A stretch of 64,000 nt of DNA. Source: Spongiactinospora sp. TRM90649 (GTDB taxonomy: Bacteria; Actinomycetota; Actinomycetes; Streptosporangiales; Streptosporangiaceae). The stretch spans positions 62,001-126,000 of the forward strand of contig NZ_JARLTC010000019.1 of NCBI RefSeq assembly GCF_029382225.1, given 5' to 3'. The notes under the pieces were generated by a model. That model was not told the origin of the DNA. It saw nothing but the letters and a program-made list of their open reading frames with translations, and searched no databases. Both the position numbers and the translations under genes were made by a program. Below are positions 29,995 through 40,283 of the stretch, in pieces. Within the stretch, counting starts at the first letter, position 1; every line of letters starts with the position of its first letter.

Positions 29995-30088
29995 TGGATC
30001 GGCGCTAATGGATCGGCCCCGATAGAGCGGCGCTGATAGAGCGGCGCTGATCGATTGGGCTGATCGATCGGCGCCGATCGACCGACGC
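29992..30088 (+). repeat. 14-base tandem repeat, seven units, starting at the tmsB stop codon
   Basis: Units begin at 29992, 30006, 30020, 30034, 30048 (13 bases), 30061 and 30075. The consensus is about TGATCGATCGGCGC. The first unit starts with the TAA stop of tmsB, and five of the seven units begin TAA or TGA. The array ends three bases before the terminator stem. Confidence 0.75.
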
Positions 30089-30090
30089 GC

Positions 30091-30126
30091 GACGGCCCGG
30101 CCCCCGGTGCGGGGGGCCGGGCCGTC
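30091..30126. terminator. Strong bidirectional terminator hairpin
   Basis: A perfect 15-bp stem (30091-30105 with 30112-30126; GACGGCCCGGCCCCC against its complement) with a 6-base loop lies between the convergent tmsB and acyl-CoA ligase genes. It is the strongest hairpin seen in the window. Confidence 0.8.
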
Positions 30127-30132
30127 CCGTGT

Positions 30133-31668
30133 CTACCTGAGTTCGCGCTTGAGGATCTTGCCGGTGGCGGTCATCGGCAGCGCGTCGCGGAACTCCACGA
30201 TCCGCGGGTACTTGTAGGCCGCCATCCGCTCCCTGGCCCAGGCGATCAGCTCCTGCTCGCCGACCTCCACGCCCGGCCGGGCGATGATGAACGCCTTGAC
30301 CTCCTCGCCGTGGGAGTCGTGCGGCACGCCCACCACGGCGGCCAGCGACACGCCCTCGTGGCCCATCAGGGCCTCCTCGACCTCCCGGGGATAGACGTTG
30401 AACCCACCTCGGATGATCATGTCCTTGGCGCGGTCCACGATGAAGTAGTAGCCGTCGGCGTCGCGGGTGGCGATGTCGCCGGTGCGGAACCAGCCGTCGC
30501 GCATCACCTCGGCCGTGTCGTCCGGCCGGTTGTAGTACCCCTTCATCACGTTGTGGCCGCGGATCGCGATCTCGCCGGGGCCCTCGCCCTCGACCGTGTT
30601 CCAGGCGGGATCGACGAGCTTCAGCTCCACTCCCCAGATCGGGGTGCCGATCGAGCCCGGCTTGTTGGGCTTGCCGCGCTGGTTGAAGCTGGCCACCGGC
30701 GAGGTCTCCGACAGGCCGTAGCCCTCCAGGATCCCCACCCCGAACGTGGCCTGGAAGTCCTTCAGCACCTCGATCGGGGCGGCCGAGCCGCCGGACACCG
30801 CCGTGTGCAGTTTCGTGGGGATCTCGTCGCCTTCGGAGTGGATCTTGGCGAGCATCGCCCAGAACATCGTGGGCACGCCCGCGAACAGCGTGACGCCCTC
30901 CTTGCGCATCAGCGTGAGGGCGGGGCCGGGCTCGAAGCGGGGCAGCAGCACCAGGGCGGCCCGGCGGCGGAATCCGGCGTTCATCAGCACGGTCTGGCCG
31001 AAGGAGTGGAACAGCGGGAGGGCCGTCAGGTAGACGTCGCCGTCGTCGGAGCGCTGGTGCATCTCGTCGGAGACGATCGCGTTCATGAGCATGTTCTGGT
31101 GGCTCAGCTCGGCGCCCTTGGGGCGGCCTGTGGTGCCGCTGGTGTAGAGGATGACGGCGGTCTCGTCGGCGGAGGTCTGCACCGTCTCGAACGTGGGCGG
31201 CATGCCGGAGAGGGCGGCCCAGAGCGACTCGCCGTGCGCGCACTCGGTGGCCAGCGGGGTGGCGGGCAGCACCACGAACAGCTCGGCCGTCGACGACGCC
31301 TCGAAACCGGCCTTGCCGCGCTCACCGAGCGGCAGTTCGGGAGTGCCCTCGAAGCAGAAGAGCGCCTTGGCCTCGGAGTCGTCGAGGTGGTAGGCGATCT
31401 CGGAGGGCTGCAGCAGCACGTTGAGCGGCACCACGGTCGCGCCGGCCTTGAGGATGCCGAAGTAGACGAACGGGAAGTACGGAACGTTGGGGCAGGCGAG
31501 CGCCACCTTGTCGCCCCGGCCGATGCCCCGGGCGACGAGGAGGTTGGCGACCTGGTTGGCGACGGTGTCCACCATCGAGTACGGCAGGCGCAGGTCGCCG
31601 AAGATCACGGCGGTGTTGTCGGGAACGTCCCGCGCGCTGTCCTCCAGCACGATCGCCAGGTTGAGCAT
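30133..31668 (-). CDS. Long-chain fatty acid-CoA ligase (FadD-like AMP-forming enzyme)
   Basis: This 511-residue ANL-superfamily enzyme activates carboxylic acids as CoA thioesters through an acyl-adenylate. The P-loop motif is AVILYTSGTTGRPKGAEL, the adenylate motif is GYGLSETSP, and the hinge region DGWFRTGDIATRDADGYY is followed by RAKDMIIRGGFNVYP. The catalytic lysine lies in PMTATGKILKREL. I chose ATG 31668 (MLNLAIVLEDSARD) because GGAGGAGG lies 9 bases before it; the ATG at 31677 touches that site. It is divergent from the GMC-P450-P450 genes across two overlapping inverted repeats. Its likely substrate is the acid made by that set. Confidence 0.88.
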   Translation of the reverse strand: MLNLAIVLEDSARDVPDNTAVIFGDLRLPYSMVDTVANQVANLLVARGIGRGDKVALACPNVPYFPFVYFGILKAGATVVPLNVLLQPSEIAYHLDDSEAKALFCFEGTPELPLGERGKAGFEASSTAELFVVLPATPLATECAHGESLWAALSGMPPTFETVQTSADETAVILYTSGTTGRPKGAELSHQNMLMNAIVSDEMHQRSDDGDVYLTALPLFHSFGQTVLMNAGFRRRAALVLLPRFEPGPALTLMRKEGVTLFAGVPTMFWAMLAKIHSEGDEIPTKLHTAVSGGSAAPIEVLKDFQATFGVGILEGYGLSETSPVASFNQRGKPNKPGSIGTPIWGVELKLVDPAWNTVEGEGPGEIAIRGHNVMKGYYNRPDDTAEVMRDGWFRTGDIATRDADGYYFIVDRAKDMIIRGGFNVYPREVEEALMGHEGVSLAAVVGVPHDSHGEEVKAFIIARPGVEVGEQELIAWARERMAAYKYPRIVEFRDALPMTATGKILKRELR

Positions 31669-31723
31669 GGGGGTCATCCTCCTCCGTCCGGAGTGGTGCG
31701 AACGACGCCATACTTTCAAAGCG

Positions 31724-31753
31724 ACATACCAACTGGTAGGTAACCAACGTTAC
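31724..31753. promoter_or_regulatory. Two overlapping inverted repeats, probable TetR-type operator
   Basis: The first repeat is ACATACCA-AC-TGGTAGGT (31724-31741), symmetric except for one base pair. The second, GTAAC-CAAC-GTTAC (31740-31753), overlaps it by two bases. They lie about 55-85 bases upstream of the acyl-CoA ligase start, in the divergent gap with the GMC gene. TACCA-NN-TGGTA palindromes are common TetR operators; no tetR gene is next to it. Confidence 0.5.
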
Positions 31754-31885
31754 AAATCAGCGGCCCTCCCATTGTGGTGATCTCCCGTTTCCGTGGACGC
31801 GGACGGCCGGTCCAGAGTAAGCAGGTGTCAGGTCGCCCCTCCGGCGGTGCTGTTTCCACGTGACCACAACGGAAGAGGCGTGGCG

Positions 31886-33448
31886 ATGTCCACCGAATAC
31901 GACTACGTGATCGTCGGTGCCGGTTCGGCGGGGTGCGTACTGGCCAACCGCCTGTCCGCCGATCCCGAGGTGTCCGTGGCGCTCGTCGAGGCGGGCGGGC
32001 CGGACGACAAACTGGAGATCCGGATCCCCGCGGGTTTCAAGAAACTGTTCAAAACCCCATATGACTGGGATTTCACCACCGAGAAGCAGCCCGAACTGAA
32101 CGGCCGGCGGCTCTACTGGCCGCGCGGCCGCATGCTCGGCGGCTCCTCAGGTCTCAACGCCCAGATCTGGGCGCGCGGAGTCCGCGCCGACTACGACGGC
32201 TGGGAGGTGCCCGGCTGGGCCTACGACGACGTCCTGCCGTACTTCCAGCGGGCCGAGCACCGCATCGGCTCCAACGCCGGCGGCGTGTACGGCACGTCCG
32301 GCCCCCTGCACATCTCCGAGCTGCGCAGCCCCAACCCGCTGACCGGCCTCTTCCTGCGCGCCTGCGAGGAGATCGGGCTGGCCCGGCTGCCCGAGCTGAA
32401 CGGCCCCGAGCAGGACGGCTGCTCCCAGACCCCGGTGACGCAGTACCGGGGCAGGCGGTGGAGCGCCGCCGACGCCTACCTGCGCCCCGCCAGGCGCAGG
32501 GCCAACCTCACGGTGCTGACCGGCGTCCAGGCCGGGCGGGTGCTCATCGCCGACGGCAGGGCGATCGGCGTGGAGTGCTTGGACGGCGACGTGCTCGCCG
32601 CGCGCCGCGAGGTAATCCTCTCGGCGGGCGCGATCGGGTCGCCCCACCTGCTGATGCTGTCCGGCGTGGGCGACGCGGCCGACCTGCGCGCCAACGGGAT
32701 CGAGCCGGTGACCGACCTGCCGGAGGTCGGCCGCAACCTGCAGGACCACCTGTCCTCGGGCGTCATCGTGGGCTGCACCAGGGAGATCACCCTGGCGAGC
32801 GCGGAGTCGCTGGCCAACCTGGCCCGCTTCCTGTTCCGCCGTACCGGCATGCTCACCTCCAACGTCGGCGAGGCCGTGGCGTTCGTCCGCACCTCGGCCG
32901 ACGAGCCCGCCCCGGACATCGAGCTGGTCTTCGCGCCCGCGCCGTTCGCCGACCACGGGCTGACCGACCCGCCCGGCCACGGCATGACCGTGGGCGTGAT
33001 CCTGCTGCGGCCGGAGAGCCGGGGCCGGATCTCCCTCAGCGGACGCGACGTGCTGATCGACCCGTGCTACCTGACGGCCGAGGCCGACCTGCGGCGGCTG
33101 GTGGCCGGGCTGGGCCGCGCCCTCGAAGTGGTGGACAGCTCGGCGCTGCGGCCCTACGTCGGCCCGCCCATGACCCCGTACTGGGGCGCGCGGACACCGG
33201 CGGAGCTGGCCCGGTGGGTGCGGGAGCGGGCGGAGACCCTGTACCACCCGGTCGGCACCTGCCGGATGGGCGCCGACGACGCCTCCGTCGTGGACCCCGA
33301 GCTGCGGGTGCGCGGGGTGGCCGGGCTGCGCGTGGCCGACGTGTCGATCATGCCGTTGATCAACCGGGGGCACACCCACGCGCCGGCCGTGATGATCGGC
33401 GAGCGCGCGGCGGATCTCATCACCGGCGCGGGGGAGTGGCAGGATTGA
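31886..33448 (+). CDS. GMC-family oxidoreductase (choline dehydrogenase-like alcohol oxidase)
   Basis: This 520-residue FAD enzyme oxidises an alcohol to an aldehyde. The nucleotide-binding motif VIVGAGSAGCVLANRL is at the N-terminus, the GMC signature region is GRMLGGSSGLNAQIWARG, and a second signature lies in AGAIGSPHLLMLSG. The catalytic histidine region is LYHPVGTCRMG, with the partner near RGHTHAPAVMIGERAAD. GGAAGAGG precedes the ATG at 31886. The first P450 follows after 32 bases, so they form one operon. The likely substrate is a hydroxylated long-chain, terpenoid or sterol product of the P450s. Confidence 0.9.
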   Translation: MSTEYDYVIVGAGSAGCVLANRLSADPEVSVALVEAGGPDDKLEIRIPAGFKKLFKTPYDWDFTTEKQPELNGRRLYWPRGRMLGGSSGLNAQIWARGVRADYDGWEVPGWAYDDVLPYFQRAEHRIGSNAGGVYGTSGPLHISELRSPNPLTGLFLRACEEIGLARLPELNGPEQDGCSQTPVTQYRGRRWSAADAYLRPARRRANLTVLTGVQAGRVLIADGRAIGVECLDGDVLAARREVILSAGAIGSPHLLMLSGVGDAADLRANGIEPVTDLPEVGRNLQDHLSSGVIVGCTREITLASAESLANLARFLFRRTGMLTSNVGEAVAFVRTSADEPAPDIELVFAPAPFADHGLTDPPGHGMTVGVILLRPESRGRISLSGRDVLIDPCYLTAEADLRRLVAGLGRALEVVDSSALRPYVGPPMTPYWGARTPAELARWVRERAETLYHPVGTCRMGADDASVVDPELRVRGVAGLRVADVSIMPLINRGHTHAPAVMIGERAADLITGAGEWQD

Positions 33449-33480
33449 AGCCGACCGCCGATCATGGAGGGCCAGTGTCT

Positions 33481-34728
33481 GTGCCGTCAGCGTTACCTGT
33501 CCGGGCCGAGGACATCGACCTCTCCGACGTGGCCTTCTGGGCGCGTCCGATGGCGGAGCGCGAGGCGGCTTTCGCCGCGCTGCGCGCCGAGCCGGGGCCG
33601 ATGCGGTTCGCCGAGCCGGTGGTGAGCTTCGCCCCCGAGGGGCCGGGCTTCTACGCCCTGGTACGGCACGCCCAGGTCGTCGAGGCGAGCCGCAACCCGG
33701 AGATCTTCAGCTCCGCCCAGGGCACGACCAGCATCCACGAGATGCCCGTGACGTTTCTTGAGTACTTCGGCTCGATGATCAACATGGACGATCCGCGGCA
33801 CGCCCGGCTGCGGCGCATCGTGTCGCGGTCGTTCACGCCGAAGATGATCAAGCAGTTCGAGGCCGACGTCGAGGCCGCGGCCACATCGATCGTGGACGAC
33901 CTGCTCGCGGCGGGTCCCGGCGGCGACTTCGTGGCGCAGGTGGCGGCCCGTCTACCCCTGAAGATCATCTGTGACCTGATGGGCATTCCGGAAGAGCACC
34001 ACCAGACGGTGTTCGAGGCGTCCAACATCCTGCTCTCCGGGGGCGACCCGGAGTTCATCACCGACCCCGAGCAGGCGGGCGCGCTGCTGCTCGGCACCGC
34101 CAAGCGGCTCCAAGATCTCGTCGCCACGCTCGCCGACTCCTCGCCCCAGGGGCTGATCCAGTCGTTGACCAGCGCGAACATCGACGGCGAGGCGCTCACC
34201 CCGCAGGAGCTCGGCTCCTTCTTCATCCTGCTGGTGGCGGCGGGCAGCGAGACCACCCGCAACGCGATCTCGCACGCGCTTGACCTGTTCACCCGGCACC
34301 CCGACCAGCGGGAGCTGGTGCTGGCCGACCTCGCGGGCCGCCTGCCCGGCGCGGTCGAGGAGATCGTGCGGGTGGCCTCGCCGGTGGGCTGGATGCGCCG
34401 TACCCTCACCCGCGACCACGAGATGGACGGCACGCGGCTGCGCGAGGGCGACAAGGTCCTGCTCTTCTACTGGTCGGCGAACCGCGACGAGGCGGTGTTC
34501 GCCGAGCCGTACCGGTTCGACGTCACCCGCGACCCAAACCCGCACGTCGGCTTCGGCGGCCCGGGACCGCACTTCTGCCTGGGCGCGCACCTGGCCCGCC
34601 GCGAGATCACCGTGATGTTGCACGAGCTGCTCACCCGGGTGCCCGGGATCAGGTCGGTCGGCGAGCCCGACCGGCTGCGGTCAAGCTTCATCAACGGCAT
34701 CAAGCGCATGCGATACGACTTCCAGTAG
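33481..34728 (+). CDS. Cytochrome P450, first of a tandem pair (CYP125/CYP124/CYP142-like)
   Basis: This 415-residue soluble bacterial P450 has the I-helix oxygen-binding motif AAGSETTRN, the K-helix ExxR in VEEIVRVASP, and the heme loop FGGPGPHFCLGAHLARR with the thiolate cysteine. The text LNANIDGEAL-like segment and the C-terminal SSFINGIKRM recall the CYP125/CYP124/CYP142 group, which oxidises the terminal methyl of sterols and branched lipids. I chose GTG 33481 because GGAGGG stands 9 bases away; GTG 33475 is also in frame. It shares long, nearly identical stretches with the next gene. No ferredoxin gene is adjacent, so electrons must come from elsewhere. Confidence 0.9.
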   Translation: MPSALPVRAEDIDLSDVAFWARPMAEREAAFAALRAEPGPMRFAEPVVSFAPEGPGFYALVRHAQVVEASRNPEIFSSAQGTTSIHEMPVTFLEYFGSMINMDDPRHARLRRIVSRSFTPKMIKQFEADVEAAATSIVDDLLAAGPGGDFVAQVAARLPLKIICDLMGIPEEHHQTVFEASNILLSGGDPEFITDPEQAGALLLGTAKRLQDLVATLADSSPQGLIQSLTSANIDGEALTPQELGSFFILLVAAGSETTRNAISHALDLFTRHPDQRELVLADLAGRLPGAVEEIVRVASPVGWMRRTLTRDHEMDGTRLREGDKVLLFYWSANRDEAVFAEPYRFDVTRDPNPHVGFGGPGPHFCLGAHLARREITVMLHELLTRVPGIRSVGEPDRLRSSFINGIKRMRYDFQ

Positions 34729-34791
34729 CAATGCGCGCACCACACGCCGTGTCCGTTGACGCGCGGCGGCGGCCGTGCGCAGCATGGGCCT

Positions 34792-36063
34792 ATGAGCGCG
34801 ATCCCTTCCGCCGAGCCTGCGCCGATCTTGACCGCCGCCGACTTCGACCTGTCGGACACCGCCTTCTGGGGCCGGCCGATGGCCGAGCGCGAGCACGCCT
34901 TCCGGCTGCTGCGCGGCCTGCCGGAGCCCGTCTTCTACCAGGAGCCGGATTTCGCCATGGCGCCCAAGGGGCCGGGCTACCACGCGCTGGTGCGCCACGC
35001 CGACGTGCTCGCGGCCAGCCGTGACCCCGAGGTGTTCAGCTCCGCCGACGGCGGCGCGACGAACATCCCCGACATGCCCAGCGAGTTCACCGAGTACTTC
35101 GGCTCAATGATCAACATGGACGATCCACGCCATGCCCGGCTGCGGCGCATCGTGTCGCGGTCGTTCACGCCGAAGATGATCAAGCAGTTCGAGGCCGACG
35201 TCGAGGCCGCGGCCACCTCGATCGTGGACGACCTGCTCGCGGCGGGTCCCGGCGGCGACTTCGTGGCGCAGGTCGCGGCCCGTCTGCCCCTGAAGATCAT
35301 CTGCGACATGATGGGCATCCCCGAGAGCGAGTACGCCTTCGTCTTCGAGCACTCCAACGTGATCCTCGGCGGCTTCGACCCCGAGTTCGGCGACATCGAC
35401 GGCATGGCCGAGCGGCTGCTCACGTCGGGAATGGAACTGCAGCGGCTGGTCCAGGACCTCGCCGCCCACCGTGCCAGGAACCCGGGCGGCGATCTGACCT
35501 CGTCGCTCGTCAACGCCAACATCGACGGCGAGGCGCTGACCCTCCAGGAGCTCGGCTCGTTCTTCATCCTGCTGGTCGTCGCCGGGAACGAGACCACCCG
35601 CAACGCCGTCTCCCGGGGCATGCGCCTGCTCACCGAGAACCCGGGCGAGCGCGCCCGCTGGCTCGCCGACATCGAGGGCCGCGCCCCCGCCGCCGTGGAG
35701 GAGATCGTGCGCCTGGCCTCGCCGGTCATCTTCATGCGCCGCAAGGTCACCCGCGACCACGAGATGAACGGCACCCTCTACCGCGCCGGTGAGAAGGTGG
35801 TGATGTACTACTGGTCGGCGAACCGCGACGAGGCCGTGTTCGACGACCCCGGCCGGTTCGACATCGCCCGCGACCCCAACCCGCACGTCGGCTTCGGCGG
35901 CCCGGGACCGCACTTCTGCCTGGGCGCGCACCTGGCCCGCCGCGAGATCGGCGTGATGTTCCGCGAACTGCTGCGCAGGGTGCCCCACCTGGAGGCGGGT
36001 GAGCCGGAGCCGCTGCTGTCCAGCTTCATCAACGGCATCAAGCGCATGGAGGCGCGGTTCTAG
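34792..36063 (+). CDS. Cytochrome P450, second of a tandem pair
   Basis: This 423-residue P450 is a paralogue of the preceding gene. Its motifs are VVAGNETTRN in the I helix, VEEIVRLASP (ExxR) and FGGPGPHFCLGAHLARR around the heme cysteine. The substrate-recognition parts differ from the first copy: the segment after MGIPE and the N-terminal 90 residues are clearly diverged, while residues from EYFGSMINMDDPRHARLRRI to PLKIICDMMGIPE are almost unchanged. That suggests different substrates for a common core. The gap to the first P450 is 63 bases, consistent with one operon with the GMC enzyme. Confidence 0.9.
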   Translation: MSAIPSAEPAPILTAADFDLSDTAFWGRPMAEREHAFRLLRGLPEPVFYQEPDFAMAPKGPGYHALVRHADVLAASRDPEVFSSADGGATNIPDMPSEFTEYFGSMINMDDPRHARLRRIVSRSFTPKMIKQFEADVEAAATSIVDDLLAAGPGGDFVAQVAARLPLKIICDMMGIPESEYAFVFEHSNVILGGFDPEFGDIDGMAERLLTSGMELQRLVQDLAAHRARNPGGDLTSSLVNANIDGEALTLQELGSFFILLVVAGNETTRNAVSRGMRLLTENPGERARWLADIEGRAPAAVEEIVRLASPVIFMRRKVTRDHEMNGTLYRAGEKVVMYYWSANRDEAVFDDPGRFDIARDPNPHVGFGGPGPHFCLGAHLARREIGVMFRELLRRVPHLEAGEPEPLLSSFINGIKRMEARF

Positions 36064-36091
36064 CCCGAAGCCGTCCGGCGCCGGGCGGGTA

Positions 36092-37339
36092 TTACGAGGC
36101 GTTGATCAGGCGGACGTTGCCGAAGACCGTGTTGATGTCGGGCATCAGCCGCTTCTTGCTCTCCGGGACCATCATGAAGACCACGGTCGGCAGGTCGCCG
36201 CCGGTGCTCACCGCCGCGACCACCATGGTCGTCTTGGTCTGCGCCGAGGTGATCTCGTAGGCGATCAGCTCGGCGGGCATGCCGCCGATCGACTTCGACT
36301 GGTGAACGGTCTTGGCGATCGTGTTGCCCTCGGCGAAGTACTTGCTCCGCGCCTGGAAGGCCACCGCGCTGACCACGGGGGTGAGGTTCTCCGGCGAGCT
36401 GTACTTGCCCGCCAGCCGCTTGGGCAGCGGCCCGGACAGCACCTGGGCGAACAGCGCCCGGCCCGTGGCGTCGCGGCCCGCGGGCACGAACTGCCTGGTG
36501 GCGTAGCCGAACTCGGCGAGCACCCCGGGGCGGGCGTCCAGCCGCCACGGACGGCCGAGCCTGGGCAGCGTGATCGCGCCGGCCTGGTCGGTGACGGTGC
36601 CGGCGGGCTGCGAGGCGGCACCCTTGTACCTGGGCAGGCGGGGCAGCGTCTTCTTGGGCGCGGTCGGCCGCTTGGGGGCCACCGACGCCTGGGAGTTCGG
36701 CGTGCCCTGGGGGGTCTCGGCGGCCAGCGGTCCGGCCAGGAACGCCCACAGCAGCAGCGCGACCAGGGCCACGACGACCGTGCCGACCAGCGCGAAGATC
36801 CACACCGGCCGCCCGGAACGCTCGTTGTCCTCGTCGTCCTCCCCCATCGCCTGGTAATTGTCGCCGAAGACGGTGTTCCAAAGCTCCTGCTGCCGCTCGG
36901 GCGGAGGGGTCTTCGGACCGCTGATCTGCCCTGCGGTGACGAAGGGGCGGTTGGGGTCGGCCGGGTCGCGGCTCAGCGAACCCCCGGGCGTGTCGCCACG
37001 GGGACGCGGCGGCGGGCCACCGGGGCCGGGCGGCGGGCCCGGCGGCACCGGAGGTCCTTGATGCCCGGGCGGTCCCTGCGGCCCCGGCTCCGCGCGGGGG
37101 CGCATCGGCACCGCCATGGTCCGCTCGTAGTTCACGTCGGTGGTCGCGGGCGGCGGTACGGCGGGCGCCGTGTGCGGCGGCCCCAGCGGGTCTTCGTCCC
37201 ACGCCTGGGAAGGCGGGGAGGCCGCGTGGCGGCGGCCCCGGCGGCCGTGCTCCTGCGCGCCCGGACCGGGCTCGCCCTGAGACGACGGCTCCGGCCAGGC
37301 CGGCGGCAGATGGGATGGGCTGGACTGATCCGGGGCCAT
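36092..37339 (-). CDS. Single-pass membrane protein with a proline-rich N-terminal region, unknown function
   Basis: This protein of about 415 residues has a low-complexity cytoplasmic N-terminus (about 1-180, rich in Pro and Gly with runs such as GPPGHQGPPVPPGPPPGPGG). One membrane helix follows (about 190-215; VWIFALVGTVVVALVALLLW), then an outer domain of about 190 residues with LPRLGRPWRLDARPGVLAEF and FAEGNTIAKTVHQSKS. I do not recognise the outer domain. I chose ATG 37339 because upstream in-frame sequence to 37513 loses the G/C third-position bias. It converges on the P450 gene and is divergent from leuS. Confidence 0.65.
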   Translation of the reverse strand: MAPDQSSPSHLPPAWPEPSSQGEPGPGAQEHGRRGRRHAASPPSQAWDEDPLGPPHTAPAVPPPATTDVNYERTMAVPMRPRAEPGPQGPPGHQGPPVPPGPPPGPGGPPPRPRGDTPGGSLSRDPADPNRPFVTAGQISGPKTPPPERQQELWNTVFGDNYQAMGEDDEDNERSGRPVWIFALVGTVVVALVALLLWAFLAGPLAAETPQGTPNSQASVAPKRPTAPKKTLPRLPRYKGAASQPAGTVTDQAGAITLPRLGRPWRLDARPGVLAEFGYATRQFVPAGRDATGRALFAQVLSGPLPKRLAGKYSSPENLTPVVSAVAFQARSKYFAEGNTIAKTVHQSKSIGGMPAELIAYEITSAQTKTTMVVAAVSTGGDLPTVVFMMVPESKKRLMPDINTVFGNVRLINAS

Positions 37340-37647
37340 GGGTGCCGTACCTCTCGCGATCGTGCCCGGACTTGCGGTGCTGGGCATGATCTCATGCGAA
37401 TCAGGGGGTACCGCAGGAAAATGGGAGAATCCCTTCGGATCGGTAGGGGGATCCTGAAGGGGCAGGCCGATCGTGGTGGGGTCCGGCGGCCCATGTTCGC
37501 CTGAGTTCGCCACGCGGACAAGCGTAAACTAATGGGACAGAAGAGGTCACAACGGATCTATCACCATCAGGTCTCACATGTCGCTTCTGTTATGCCGGGT
37601 CCCGCGACCCCGCAGCGGGTGCCTGTACTCTGCGCTACCCTTGGCGT

Positions 37648-37695
37648 ATGTGTTACGCGGCCCTGCTCCTTCGCGGGCCGCGCCGGTCGGGCTGA
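37648..37695 (+). CDS. Putative leucine leader peptide upstream of leuS
   Basis: A 15-codon ORF encodes [15 protein letters not shown] and stops at TGA. Three consecutive leucine codons (CTG CTC CTT, 37663-37671) sit between two complementary G/C-rich segments. The ORF is followed by a large hairpin and then an intrinsic terminator, all before leuS. No Shine-Dalgarno site is visible. TACCCT (37636-37641) lies 6 bases before the ATG, so transcription may begin at the A of ATG, giving a leaderless message; the -35 region is not recognisable. The layout is that of ribosome-mediated attenuation, but it is inferred. Confidence 0.5.
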   Translation: MCYAALLLRGPRRSG

Positions 37696-37719
37696 CCGCC
37701 AGCCCCCACCGGTGCGGCC
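37657..37719 (+). promoter_or_regulatory. Mutually exclusive hairpins in the leuS leader
   Basis: GCGGCCC (37657-37663) can pair with GGGCCGC (37675-37681). The overlapping GGCCGCGCCGGT (37676-37687) can instead pair with ACCGGTGCGGCC (37708-37719, one G-U pair), with an inner stem GGGCTG/CAGCCC (37689-37694 with 37700-37705). The two folds share bases, and the leucine codons lie in the loop of the first. Confidence 0.5.
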
Positions 37720-37721
37720 GT

Positions 37722-37750
37722 CCCCTTGCGTTCGCGAGGGGTTTCTTTAT
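37722..37750 (+). terminator. Intrinsic terminator inside the leuS leader
   Basis: CCCCTTGC (37722-37729) pairs with GCGAGGGG (37734-37741) around GTTC and is followed by TTTCTTTAT. It is 70 bases before the leuS start. The upstream gene is on the other strand, so there is no upstream plus-strand transcript for it to end except the leuS leader itself. Confidence 0.7.
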
Positions 37751-37819
37751 GTGGCCTCCCAAAGGCCCGGCGCGACGCCAGGAGTCGCCTCAGCAGCTTC
37801 ACGACCGAGGGACCGAACC

Positions 37820-40273
<2,454 letters not shown>

Positions 40274-40283
40274 CGCGCGCCGC

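Noticed and set aside
31886-36063. A secondary-metabolite gene cluster around the P450s
   Set aside because: No polyketide, peptide or terpene synthase, carrier protein or tailoring set is present; the genes fit a catabolic oxidation module.
37523-37819. T-box riboswitch upstream of leuS
   Set aside because: I could not find the conserved T-box sequence (TGGNACCGCG-like) or a stem I with a leucine specifier; the leader peptide model fits better.
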